Origin: Bacillota bacterium
GTDB taxonomy: Bacteria; Bacillota; Clostridia; Lachnospirales; Lachnospiraceae
Direction of reading: 5' to 3'
Assembly (NCBI GenBank): GCA_023415635.1
Contig: JAEZJV010000086.1
Coordinates: 51,551 to 115,550, forward strand
Length of the DNA stretch: 64,000 bases
Below are positions 43,386-51,778 of this stretch, in pieces. Every line of letters begins with the position of its first letter. Position 1 is the first letter of the stretch. Under the pieces are notes generated by a model. That model was not told the DNA's origin. It did no database searches and saw only the letters and a program-made list of their open reading frames with translations. Both the position numbers and the translations under genes were made by a program.

Positions 43386-44270
43386 TCAAAAATCGCTTAG
43401 TAATATCTTAGCTTGATTTACTGTTTGTTCGAAATACCATTCCGGTGAATGATCATTTCTTGATATAACTTCCATTGAGCAAATCGATATATTTTTAATA
43501 TAATCCTTTTCCTGAAAGCTCTGCAATAAATACAAAACTCTATCCATACTCAAGTCCTCGTTTTTTACACCAAATAATGGGTGTTTATCACCATATAGCG
43601 GTGAAGCCTTATCTTTACTGACTGAGTTAGCTATATGAATATGATGTATCCAGGGCAGCAACTCCTTTACAGTTGATTCTATATCCATTCCTAACTGCAT
43701 GGCATGACTGAAATCATATGTAATACCAAAGTTTACTCCTGACAGCTCTTTACAGAGCAGCTTCAAGGTTTCAAAATCTCCCAGAGCCAAATAGGGCTCT
43801 CCTAAATTATTAAAAAATTCCAGGGTTATTTCTGGCATGTCATCCTTATCCATATTCCCATCTGTAAGCTCCAGTATTGATTTTGCGGACTGCCTAACAA
43901 CCAGTTCTCTGTCTTCCTTCTCCCATACCGGGCCGCTAAGAATTAACACTTTATTTGCCCCGAGGGTAACACCCCTTTTTATCAGGTCAAAAGAAGCCTT
44001 AACACTATTTCTTCGAACTGTTTCATCCTTGGAAGAAATATCGATTTTATTCATTTTCATAGGATAGCCAGCCAAAAAAACAGAATATAAATCTAGCTCT
44101 CTTATCAAATCACGAATTTCTTTGTAATCCTCTTGTGAACCCTCAAAATAATATTCCACTCCATTAAAAAGACCTGTCCGGGCAGTCTGCTTTATTACCC
44201 TAATCAATATATCTTTATCATACATAGCCTCAGGATAAATAGCTGTCAGACATATTCCTTTTCTTAGCAT
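43386..44270 (-). CDS. TIM-barrel sugar isomerase/lyase-like protein B
   Basis: A 294-residue paralogue of protein A. It shares TYDFSHAMQLGMD, HIHIANSVSKDK and YGDKHPLFGVKNE with it, while overall similarity is moderate. Probable metal ligands lie in ITLEFFNNLGEP, YDFSH, HIHIAN and CSMEVISRN. Its start overlaps the end of the Gfo/Idh/MocA gene by 7 bp, tight coupling that suggests dehydrogenase and TIM barrel act in sequence. The fold is firm, the reaction (isomerase, epimerase or beta-eliminase on a keto-sugar) is not determined. Confidence 0.82.
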   Translation of the reverse strand: MLRKGICLTAIYPEAMYDKDILIRVIKQTARTGLFNGVEYYFEGSQEDYKEIRDLIRELDLYSVFLAGYPMKMNKIDISSKDETVRRNSVKASFDLIKRGVTLGANKVLILSGPVWEKEDRELVVRQSAKSILELTDGNMDKDDMPEITLEFFNNLGEPYLALGDFETLKLLCKELSGVNFGITYDFSHAMQLGMDIESTVKELLPWIHHIHIANSVSKDKASPLYGDKHPLFGVKNEDLSMDRVLYLLQSFQEKDYIKNISICSMEVISRNDHSPEWYFEQTVNQAKILLSDF

Positions 44271-45262
44271 AATTCGATCCCCTTATTACTATTCTGCGAT
44301 TCCAATATTGCAAGTGAGACGTCCAATACTTTTCTTCCAACTTCTGCATCACATTCTGGGTTGATCCCTGATTCCAAGCAGTCCATAAAGTACTTATTTT
44401 CTTCATAATAAGCAGTTCCATCACTAAAAATATCACTGAGCGGGATTACCCTCTCAACCACATCCCCATCTAGCTTTACTCTCAACTCAGTAAAATCCCA
44501 GATGTCATGTCCCTGTAAAATAGCACTCCCTTTTGTACCAATAATTCCTCTGACATTAAAATTAATATGCGAACTCCAGCTTGCAGATATGGAACCGATT
44601 GCACCGCTTGAAAATGCCAGTGTTACATTTGAATTATTATCAAACGATGATAATGAAGCAACTGACCCCTTTGTATTGGCTTTCACATTTTTGATATCAC
44701 CAGCAAATGCTTGCAGAAAATCTATGTCATGTGACAATGATTCAATGCTCATACCACATACTAGGTCGGGATTAGTACGCCAGCTGTCACTAAGAGAGCC
44801 ACTAAAGCCAGGTCCTGAGCCTATTCTAAAGCTAAAAATATTAATGATATCTCCCAACCTGCCGTTTTTAAATAGATTCATCAGCAATTGATATCCTTTT
44901 CTAAAACGTTGTGTAAATGCAACCATAACCTGACAGCCGGATTCCCTTGCATATTCTTCTATTGCTATTGCATCTTCTCTTTTTACTGCAATAGGTTTTT
45001 CAATGAATAAAGGCTTATTAGCTAATATTGCTTTTCTTACATAATTTACACGCTTTAAGGGAGGCGTTAAGAGATGAACCATGTCTACTGCTGTAAGTAC
45101 TTCATCTATATTCTCTACAGCACAGGAATCATATTTTTCTGCAAGAATTTCTGCTCTGTTTCTATCAATATCATAAATACCTGCTATCTCAACACCCAAT
45201 TGTTTTAGGGCATTGCAATGCTGAGTAGCAATCCCTCCTGCTCCTATCATTAAGGTTTTCAT
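44264..45262 (-). CDS. Gfo/Idh/MocA family dehydrogenase
   Basis: A 332-residue NAD(P)-dependent oxidoreductase. The Rossmann motif is MIGAGGIATQHCNALKQLG (about 5-23), the family EKP is in LFIEKPIAVKRED, and the catalytic His lies in IESLSHDIDFLQAF. These enzymes oxidise a ring hydroxyl, often at C3, of sugars or intact glycosides. It is encoded between TIM barrel C (18-bp gap) and TIM barrel B (7-bp overlap). It is probably the oxidising step of the operon's sugar branch; substrate unknown. Confidence 0.92.
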   Translation of the reverse strand: MKTLMIGAGGIATQHCNALKQLGVEIAGIYDIDRNRAEILAEKYDSCAVENIDEVLTAVDMVHLLTPPLKRVNYVRKAILANKPLFIEKPIAVKREDAIAIEEYARESGCQVMVAFTQRFRKGYQLLMNLFKNGRLGDIINIFSFRIGSGPGFSGSLSDSWRTNPDLVCGMSIESLSHDIDFLQAFAGDIKNVKANTKGSVASLSSFDNNSNVTLAFSSGAIGSISASWSSHINFNVRGIIGTKGSAILQGHDIWDFTELRVKLDGDVVERVIPLSDIFSDGTAYYEENKYFMDCLESGINPECDAEVGRKVLDVSLAILESQNSNKGIELC

Positions 45263-45280
45263 ATAGTACCCCTTCTCTTA

Positions 45281-46081
45281 TCACATTTCGAATTTAGAAA
45301 ACATTGTAATTGGTTTTTGCCAGTCATTCATATTAAATGATATACTTTCACCGGATTCTCCAATCTCAGGAGATATCTCTACAGACATATATCCGGAATA
45401 ACCTTGCCTTAATAGTCGCTGTATCACTTTTGAATTATCCGTTGTCCCTTCACCGAAGCGACAAAATCTTTTTGTCCCAAAGCCATTGTTTTCTTTAAGA
45501 TGAATGTGATTAATTTTCTCTGAAAAATGATCAATTAACTGATCCATATTTACCCCTGCGGCATCAAAATGACCGGTATCAATGCAAATACCAATGTGCT
45601 CGGAGGAAACTGCCTCAAATATTTGTTGATAATCCTCCTCAAACTCCAATACATTGTTGCAGTGATTTTCCAAACATATTAAAACATCTGCTTCTTTGGC
45701 CACAGGAGCCAGAATATCAAGTTCATCTATCACAGCTTTCAGTCCACCGGCAGTATTTCTTGCCATACAAGATGCTACTACCCTGCGGCATCCTAATTCG
45801 ACTGCTGCCTCTATCGCTCTTATTTTATGACATACATTAGCAGTCAACAAATCATGACTGCCTCCGCCAAAGGCAGTAACGTGTAAAGCTATTGGTATTA
45901 AATCCGCCAATTCGCATCTTCTTTTCAACTCTCTCATTTTTGATGGAGTCAGTGTCTCAGGATACCAGCAGTTAAATTCAACTCGTTTATAGCCAGCTTC
46001 TCCTGCCAAAGCAAAAGTCCTAGTAAAGTCATTATTCATAAACCCATCAAAGGTCAGAGAGGAAACAGCCATTTTCAGCAT
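45281..46081 (-). CDS. TIM-barrel sugar isomerase-like protein C
   Basis: About 266 residues from the ATG at 46081, chosen because GGAGGT lies 7 nt upstream while the ATG at 46099 has none. It is a typical AP-endonuclease-2/xylose-isomerase-like barrel with the metal set in ICLENHCNNV (Glu), ICIDTGHFDAAG (Asp, His), INHIHLKENNG (His) and YMSVEISPEI (Glu). It is distinct from proteins A and B and lacks the YGDxHPxFG segment. It resembles inosose, tagatose or hydroxypyruvate isomerase relatives. It is placed directly after the ABC permeases. Confidence 0.87.
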   Translation of the reverse strand: MLKMAVSSLTFDGFMNNDFTRTFALAGEAGYKRVEFNCWYPETLTPSKMRELKRRCELADLIPIALHVTAFGGGSHDLLTANVCHKIRAIEAAVELGCRRVVASCMARNTAGGLKAVIDELDILAPVAKEADVLICLENHCNNVLEFEEDYQQIFEAVSSEHIGICIDTGHFDAAGVNMDQLIDHFSEKINHIHLKENNGFGTKRFCRFGEGTTDNSKVIQRLLRQGYSGYMSVEISPEIGESGESISFNMNDWQKPITMFSKFEM

Positions 46082-46107
46082 AGTAAGACCTCCGTTCATA
46101 CAATAAA

Positions 46108-46950
46108 CTATCCCTTGATACCAGTCGTTGCGATACCCTCAACCAAATATTTCTGAAAGAATACGAATAAGGTAATAACCGGCACCAGCGATAATGTTGA
46201 CATTGCAAGCATTGCACCAAAAGCACTTTTTGCCGTAGGATCAACAAATAGACGTAATCCTAGTGTCACTGTGTATTTAGGAGCCTCTCTTAAGTAAATT
46301 ACCTGTGTAAAGAAATCATTCCATGACCAGATAAAGGTAAATATTACTGTGGTTATCAGAGCCGGCTTACATAAGGGAAGTAATATTCTCCAGAATATTG
46401 TATATTTATTACATCCATCAATCACAGCCGCTTCGTCAAGTTCTCTGGGTAAGCCACGGAAGAACTGTATAATTAAAAATATGAAAAAACCGTCTGTAGC
46501 TAATAATTTCGGAAGTACTAAAGGAATAATCGTGTTGTTCAAACCTAATTTCGTAAAGTAGACATACTGAGGTACAATTGTTGCATGCTGAGGTACCATC
46601 ATCGTAATCATCATCAATGAAAAAAACAGCGTCTTAAATTTGAATTCAAGTCTTGCAAATGCGTAAGCAGCCAAGGAACAGGACACTATATTTCCAACTA
46701 CACAAAGAGACGAAATCAAGATAGAATTTGCGAAATAGGTAGTAAAGGTAGTTACTCCATTGGATAACCAACCAATTTTATAGTTTTCAAATGTAAATTG
46801 CTTAGGAATTAAGCTTACATCAGTAAAGATTGTTCCTTCCGGCTTAAATGAGCTTGATATCATCCAGAGTAAAGGATAGAACATTACCGCCGCTCCAGCT
46901 ACTAAAAGTATAAATCGTATATATATTCTTATTCTTTCATTTCTTATCAC
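46108..46950 (-). CDS. Carbohydrate ABC transporter permease (MalG type)
   Basis: A 280-residue permease. It starts YIRFILLVAGAAVMFYPLLW, has six helices and the EAA-type loop DEAAVIDGCNKYTIFWRILL (about 187-206), and ends YLVEGIATTGIKG. Its gene follows the MalF-type permease by 15 bp. It belongs to the importer of the large operon. No ATPase is encoded anywhere in the operon, so a shared ATPase must energise it (inference from the family). Confidence 0.94.
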   Translation of the reverse strand: MIRNERIRIYIRFILLVAGAAVMFYPLLWMISSSFKPEGTIFTDVSLIPKQFTFENYKIGWLSNGVTTFTTYFANSILISSLCVVGNIVSCSLAAYAFARLEFKFKTLFFSLMMITMMVPQHATIVPQYVYFTKLGLNNTIIPLVLPKLLATDGFFIFLIIQFFRGLPRELDEAAVIDGCNKYTIFWRILLPLCKPALITTVIFTFIWSWNDFFTQVIYLREAPKYTVTLGLRLFVDPTAKSAFGAMLAMSTLSLVPVITLFVFFQKYLVEGIATTGIKG

Positions 46951-46965
46951 AGGCTTAACCTCCTT

Positions 46966-47862
46966 TTACTCATAATACACATGCTTACTTGACATCCTAA
47001 AGGCTATAATCGTAAACACGCTAACCATGATTACTAAAATCCAGGAGAGAGCGGATGCATAGCCCATGCGCATCTTTCCAAAGCCTTCTTTATAAATATG
47101 CAGAGTATAAACCAGCATATTGTCCATAACTCCACCATTACCTCCGCTTATGACAAATGCTTCTGTAAATACTTTAAATGCACTTATAATCTGCATTACT
47201 ACATTATAGAAGATGATTGGAGATAATAATGGAAGTATCACTTTTGTTATCTGTCTGAACCTATTAGCACCATCAATCGCCGCTGCTTCGATATAAGAAG
47301 CCGGTATCTGCTTAATACCTGCCAAAAATATGATCATTGGCGAACCAAATTGCCATACACGTAGCAAAACTAAAGTTCCGAGCGCATACTTAGGATCCGC
47401 TATCCAGCTGATTGTAGCCAGTTCTTCTAAGCCAATACTTCTTAACAGCATATTGAAAATACCTTCTGAGCCAAATATTTGCCTCCATAAGATAGCCACT
47501 GCCACACTGCCGCCTAAGAGGGACGGAATATAGAAAGCAGCTCTAATTCCGGAGATAAAAGGTACCGCTTTATTTAAAAGAAAGGCCAGGCACAGAGAAG
47601 TAAATATTTGTAATGGCACCGAAATAAATACATAAAGTAATGTCACTTTTACCGCGTTTTTAAAATGATAATCTGTCTCAAACATTTTAATATAATTTTT
47701 CAATCCGACAAACTTTGGATCTGATAGCATGTTATAGTCTGTAAACGAATAATAAAGAGACATAACTAATGGTATCAGCGTCAGTAAAAGAAAGCCTATT
47801 ACCCAGGGGATTAGAAAAACATATCCTGCATGTTTATTAAAATATTTTTTCAATATATGCAC
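46966..47862 (-). CDS. Sugar ABC transporter permease (MalF type)
   Basis: A 298-residue permease. It starts KHAGYVFLIPWVIGFLLLTL, has six membrane helices and the EAA loop EAAAIDGANRFRQITKVILP (about 193-212). It works with the MalG-type permease and the binding protein at 48016. A 16-bp stem-loop lies between it and the binding-protein gene, the usual arrangement giving more binding protein than permease. The substrate is presumably a glycoside cleaved by the GH2 enzymes of the same operon. Confidence 0.94.
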   Translation of the reverse strand: MHILKKYFNKHAGYVFLIPWVIGFLLLTLIPLVMSLYYSFTDYNMLSDPKFVGLKNYIKMFETDYHFKNAVKVTLLYVFISVPLQIFTSLCLAFLLNKAVPFISGIRAAFYIPSLLGGSVAVAILWRQIFGSEGIFNMLLRSIGLEELATISWIADPKYALGTLVLLRVWQFGSPMIIFLAGIKQIPASYIEAAAIDGANRFRQITKVILPLLSPIIFYNVVMQIISAFKVFTEAFVISGGNGGVMDNMLVYTLHIYKEGFGKMRMGYASALSWILVIMVSVFTIIAFRMSSKHVYYE

Positions 47863-47942
47863 CTCTTTTTCTAAAATTTAACTATCCAAATCCAAACATC
47901 AAACATCCTAATAAAAAATGCAATATATGAATTTGAACTGAC

Positions 47943-47984
47943 GAAGGAGTGGTACATAGCGTATTTATTATGTACCACTCCTTC
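47943..47984 (-). promoter_or_regulatory. 16-bp intercistronic stem-loop between binding-protein and permease genes
   Basis: GAAGGAGTGGTACATA pairs perfectly with TATGTACCACTCCTTC around a 10-nt loop. No U-tract follows on the minus strand, so it is better read as an mRNA-stability or partial-termination element than a full terminator. Confidence 0.66.
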
Positions 47985-48015
47985 ACCTTCCTTTACCTAT
48001 GCACGTGTGATCATA

Positions 48016-49416
48016 TTACTGGTTTTCACTTATTACGTCATTAGCACAATTGATAATATATTCGGCTGCCTCATCTGCTGTCATAGCATTGGTAGCTACC
48101 TGCTGTGCAACACTAGCAATTTCGCTCTGTATTGCCCATACACCTGGCTCTTTTGCCTTAAAAGCAATTGCATCTCTGGAAACTAAATTTACGTAATTCG
48201 TTGCCATAATATCGCTCGGGTCAGCAGTCTGGCTCAGTACATTCTGAATTGTCAAGGAGCCGGGAACACCAAGCTCATAATTGAACACTTTCTGTGCTTC
48301 CTCATTATTTGCAAAGAAGTTGATGTACTTAGCAGCCAGCTCCTTCTGCTCGGACGTCTCAGATATTGCGAAGGCGGAAGTAATCAGAAGATCTCCATGC
48401 TCATTGTTTGCATTCTTAGCAACAGGTACCTTTCTTAATACAATTTCGTCCTCTGTTGCTCTCTGATAAGTCTTAATCTGGTTAGCGTTTGCAAAATAGA
48501 AAAGTACATTACGTCTTACAAACGGTCCCTCTTCCCAAGCTTTTTGTTCCCATTCCTGAGTCATAGTAATCGGAGCAACTGCACCTGATTTACGTAATCT
48601 GTCACCAAGAGAATACCATCCGCTCATAGTTTCTTTTGAAGGAGCGAATTTGCCATTAGCATCTACCCACTCAACTCCTGCAGGTGTATGCTGTCTTACC
48701 CATACCCATACCAGATCGTTGTTGGTGTAGAAGTCTGCACAGGAATAAGTATTCTCCGGTAATTTCTTCTGAGTTTCATTCATGAATTTTTCAAAATCTT
48801 CCCAGGAAATATCCTCTTCTTCTCCCCAGAGTTCGATGCCAAGTTCATCACATAAGGTCTTATTTACATACATTGTCTGAGCTGTGATACCTAGAGTAAT
48901 CATATATAAATTATCATTGTAGTTACCCGTATTTACCAGGTCCATGTTCCAATTGTCAAGATTGATTACACCGGAATCCACATAGGGATTCAGAGGTGAT
49001 AATACGTTCTTGGATGCATATTCACCAATTTGGTTTGATTGGAACTGAACAACATCCGGAGCAGTACCACTCGCATAGGATGTCGCTACAGCGGTCCAAT
49101 AATCATTCCAGCCAGGACTTTCTGTAATAATTTCTACATTAGGATTTTCCTTCATGAACAATTCATTGATCTTATAATATAGCTTGTCGCGTTCTGTATT
49201 ACCCCACCAGGTAACACGTAATGTACGTTTTTCATCGGTTTCAGCCACGGTAGTATCCTCTGCATCGTCAGTAGCTTCTGCGTCCGATGTACTTTCGGTA
49301 TTGCTTGAATCTGCAGCACCTTTCTGATCCTTATCACTGGAGCTGCATGCTGAAAAAAGTGTTACCATCATACATAAAACTAATAGAATTGATAAAATTT
49401 TTTTCATACCTTTCAT
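48016..49416 (-). CDS. ABC transporter sugar-binding lipoprotein
   Basis: About 466 residues from the ATG at 49416 (GGAGG 4 nt upstream); the longer reading to 49476 has no SD. The signal peptide (KKILSILLVLCMMVTL) ends in the lipobox LFSAC. A Ser/Thr/Asp linker precedes a family 1 binding fold with LRVTWWGNTERDKLYYKINE, APDVVQFQSNQIGEYASKN and AAKYINFFANNEEAQKVFNY. Aromatic residues suited to sugar stacking are frequent. It sits inside the operon, 118 bp after the HMG-CoA reductase-like gene, so an extra promoter there is possible. Confidence 0.93.
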   Translation of the reverse strand: MKGMKKILSILLVLCMMVTLFSACSSSDKDQKGAADSSNTESTSDAEATDDAEDTTVAETDEKRTLRVTWWGNTERDKLYYKINELFMKENPNVEIITESPGWNDYWTAVATSYASGTAPDVVQFQSNQIGEYASKNVLSPLNPYVDSGVINLDNWNMDLVNTGNYNDNLYMITLGITAQTMYVNKTLCDELGIELWGEEEDISWEDFEKFMNETQKKLPENTYSCADFYTNNDLVWVWVRQHTPAGVEWVDANGKFAPSKETMSGWYSLGDRLRKSGAVAPITMTQEWEQKAWEEGPFVRRNVLFYFANANQIKTYQRATEDEIVLRKVPVAKNANNEHGDLLITSAFAISETSEQKELAAKYINFFANNEEAQKVFNYELGVPGSLTIQNVLSQTADPSDIMATNYVNLVSRDAIAFKAKEPGVWAIQSEIASVAQQVATNAMTADEAAEYIINCANDVISENQ

Positions 49417-49534
49417 ATTTCCTCCTTTTTTCTTACCATTATTAAATGCATTTCTCTTTTGCCGTCCGATATGCAAAAGAAATTTTTATGTAATAATAAA
49501 CATTACATTTCCATAAAATTACAATACATACCTT

Positions 49535-50848
49535 TTATTTATCTTCTTCTCCACGAGCCAGCTTTACATGCGAGTCAGCCATTTCATAGCCCGCTGCCTG
49601 AGCACAAGCCGTATTTAAGTCAAGCGCCGTAACTGCAGCCGCTGTAATTTCTGCCAGTCTCAATACATTTTTATTATCATCAATACTCTTTCCGAATTCA
49701 CCGCAGCCAATCATTCTTAAGGCTTCCTTTGCTGTTCCAAACATGGTTCCACCGCCAATTGTTGCCAGCTCCATACAAGGAAGACTAACCATGAAATGCA
49801 GTCCATCCTCCTGTGCATCTGCCTGTACAAAGCAGCTTGCTGATGTAATTACATGTGCCATATCCTGGCCAGTCGCCGCATATACTGCTGCTAATGCATT
49901 GGCTGCATTTACATTAAAACCACTGAGTGTTCCACTTAGGCTGGAGCCTAGATAGCATTTATGAAATACAATCTTTTCTACACTTCTGGGATTGACACCT
50001 TCTTTAAATACTGATTTTAAAACCTCAGTAGGAATAAATACTTCGGTCTCTACTGCTTTACCACGATTATTTAAAACATTAATATGGTTGTTCTTCTTAT
50101 CAGTACAAAGATTACTGCTGATAGTCAAAAGACGCCATTCCGGTAGCTTAGCCAGCAGTGCTCTTACAATATCAGCTGATGCTTTTGTAACACCATTCAT
50201 ACCCATCGCATCACCGGTCTTAAATATCATGCGCAGGAATATCTTAGTGCCCAGTTGATAAGGATCAATTTTCTCAAGTCTGACAAAAGGATCCTTACAG
50301 TAAGCCCCCAGTTCTCTGATAAATTCAATATCATTCTGTACCCACTCGCACAAACGGCGTCCCTCATAAATATCAGGTGCTTCGATTAATGGAGCACGAG
50401 TCATTCCGTCAAAATGTACCATGGTTCTTAAGCCACCGGACATATTAATTGCCTTCATTCCTCTTTGAACACCGGCAATCAATGCTGCTTCATTGGTAGC
50501 CATCGGTATGTATACCTTTTCATTTACATACTGACCCTTAATTTGAATCGGTCCCGCAAAACCCATGGGCAACGTAGCCGCTCCGATTTTACCTTCAATA
50601 CCGGATAAAATTTTCGTTCCGCCAACTAATGTACAATTATCAATTCTGGTATTCTTAATCTGGGGTAGAGAAACACCTGTTACTTCTTCAATCATTTCAC
50701 AACGGATTACAGCCGCATCATTACATGCTTCCTTTACCATCGTTGCATCGGAATGATAAACCTCTTCAAATATTACAGTTTCCAAATGCTGTGTCTTAAT
50801 CTGTCCGCTGATATAACGCTCTTTAATATCTTGTAACTTACCTTCCAT
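49535..50848 (-). CDS. Class I-like HMG-CoA reductase
   Basis: A 437-residue enzyme from the ATG at 50848 (AGGGGG upstream). All catalytic residues of the family are in place: Glu120 in PMATNEAALIAG, Lys222 in TGDAMGMNGVTK, Asp329 in AATGQDMAHV and His427 in ADSHVKLARG; IGGGT and DKKNNHIN also match class I enzymes. The reaction is HMG-CoA plus 2 NAD(P)H to mevalonate plus CoA, reversible with NAD in degraders. It starts 10 bp after the HMG-CoA lyase-like gene. There is no HMG-CoA synthase or mevalonate kinase nearby, so mevalonate oxidation is more likely than synthesis (inference). Cofactor preference cannot be read reliably. Confidence 0.93.
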   Translation of the reverse strand: MEGKLQDIKERYISGQIKTQHLETVIFEEVYHSDATMVKEACNDAAVIRCEMIEEVTGVSLPQIKNTRIDNCTLVGGTKILSGIEGKIGAATLPMGFAGPIQIKGQYVNEKVYIPMATNEAALIAGVQRGMKAINMSGGLRTMVHFDGMTRAPLIEAPDIYEGRRLCEWVQNDIEFIRELGAYCKDPFVRLEKIDPYQLGTKIFLRMIFKTGDAMGMNGVTKASADIVRALLAKLPEWRLLTISSNLCTDKKNNHINVLNNRGKAVETEVFIPTEVLKSVFKEGVNPRSVEKIVFHKCYLGSSLSGTLSGFNVNAANALAAVYAATGQDMAHVITSASCFVQADAQEDGLHFMVSLPCMELATIGGGTMFGTAKEALRMIGCGEFGKSIDDNKNVLRLAEITAAAVTALDLNTACAQAAGYEMADSHVKLARGEEDK

Positions 50849-50858
50849 AATGTGCCCC

Positions 50859-51749
50859 CTAATTACATTTCTGATATAGTAATGTACTGAGTGTCTGAGC
50901 ATATTGACCGGCCTTAATGATTTTACTTAAATCAATCCCGGTTTCTATACCCATGCGATGGAACATTTCAACCAGTACTTCGGTCTGACAGTTACCTTTT
51001 GCACCCGGTGCATAAGGACATCCGCCTAATCCGCCTGCAGCACCGTCAAATATCGTAATTCCGGCCTGAAGTGATGCCAGGTTGTTCGCAAACTCCATTC
51101 CGTTGAACTTATGATAATGAACAGCCAGCTTCGCTTTTGTCAGCTTTTCTTTAATCATTTTTGGTATCTCGTAGGCTGATATCGGATTTGCCATTCCTGT
51201 TGTATCTCCAAGAGAGATTTCATAGGAACCGAAGCTCTCCAAAGCAAGTGCAATCTCTAATGCTTTTTCAGCCGGTTCCGGACCCTCAATAGGACAGCCG
51301 AACACGGTTGCAATATAGGAACGAACCTTCACACCCTGCTTTGCAGCAATCTGATTCATTTCTTCAATCTGCTTTAGGGTTTCACTCACACTATGATTCA
51401 AATTCTCATGATTATGGCTTTCACTGGTACTGATAATCGTTACAACTTCCTTCAAGCCGCAATCCAGTGCTCGTTCAAAGCCCTTCATATTAGGAACGAG
51501 CGCATTGTAGGCTACGCCTTCCTTAGGTTCAATCGCAGCTACAATTTCCTTTGCATCTGCCATCTGAGGAACCCACTTTGGATGTACAAAAGAGGTTAAT
51601 TCAATCCTCTTGCAGCCTGCATCCTCCAGCATATGTATCAGCTCAAGCTTTTTCTCTGTTTCTACAAATACCGGCTCAGGCTGAAGACCATCTCTCGGCC
51701 CTACCTCAAATATTGAGACTTCTTTTGGTAAATCATTAAAATTTAACAC
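50859..51749 (-). CDS. HMG-CoA lyase-like DRE-TIM enzyme
   Basis: A 296-residue TIM-barrel lyase. It has FEVGPRDGLQPEP with catalytic Arg19 and metal-ligand Asp20, FVHPKWVPQM, EISLGDTTGM, metal His211 and His213 in VHYHKFNGMEF, and the HMG-CoA lyase signature GLGGCPYAPGAKGN with Cys244 and Asn253. The enzyme splits HMG-CoA into acetoacetate and acetyl-CoA. The segment after the metal histidines reads HYHKFNG where typical lyases have HxHDTxG, so substrate preference may differ. The gene is 10 bp upstream of the reductase, the pairing known from mevalonate-degrading pseudomonads (mvaA-mvaB). Confidence 0.9.
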   Translation of the reverse strand: MLNFNDLPKEVSIFEVGPRDGLQPEPVFVETEKKLELIHMLEDAGCKRIELTSFVHPKWVPQMADAKEIVAAIEPKEGVAYNALVPNMKGFERALDCGLKEVVTIISTSESHNHENLNHSVSETLKQIEEMNQIAAKQGVKVRSYIATVFGCPIEGPEPAEKALEIALALESFGSYEISLGDTTGMANPISAYEIPKMIKEKLTKAKLAVHYHKFNGMEFANNLASLQAGITIFDGAAGGLGGCPYAPGAKGNCQTEVLVEMFHRMGIETGIDLSKIIKAGQYAQTLSTLLYQKCN

Positions 51750-51778
51750 TTACATCCTCCTCCTTATACTTCCAGTCA

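Noticed and set aside
49456..49479. CTTTTGC/GCAAAAG inverted repeat before the binding-protein gene at 48016
   Set aside because: Only seven base pairs and no U-tract; possibly an RNA fold within the 118-bp gap, but too weak to call a terminator or promoter.
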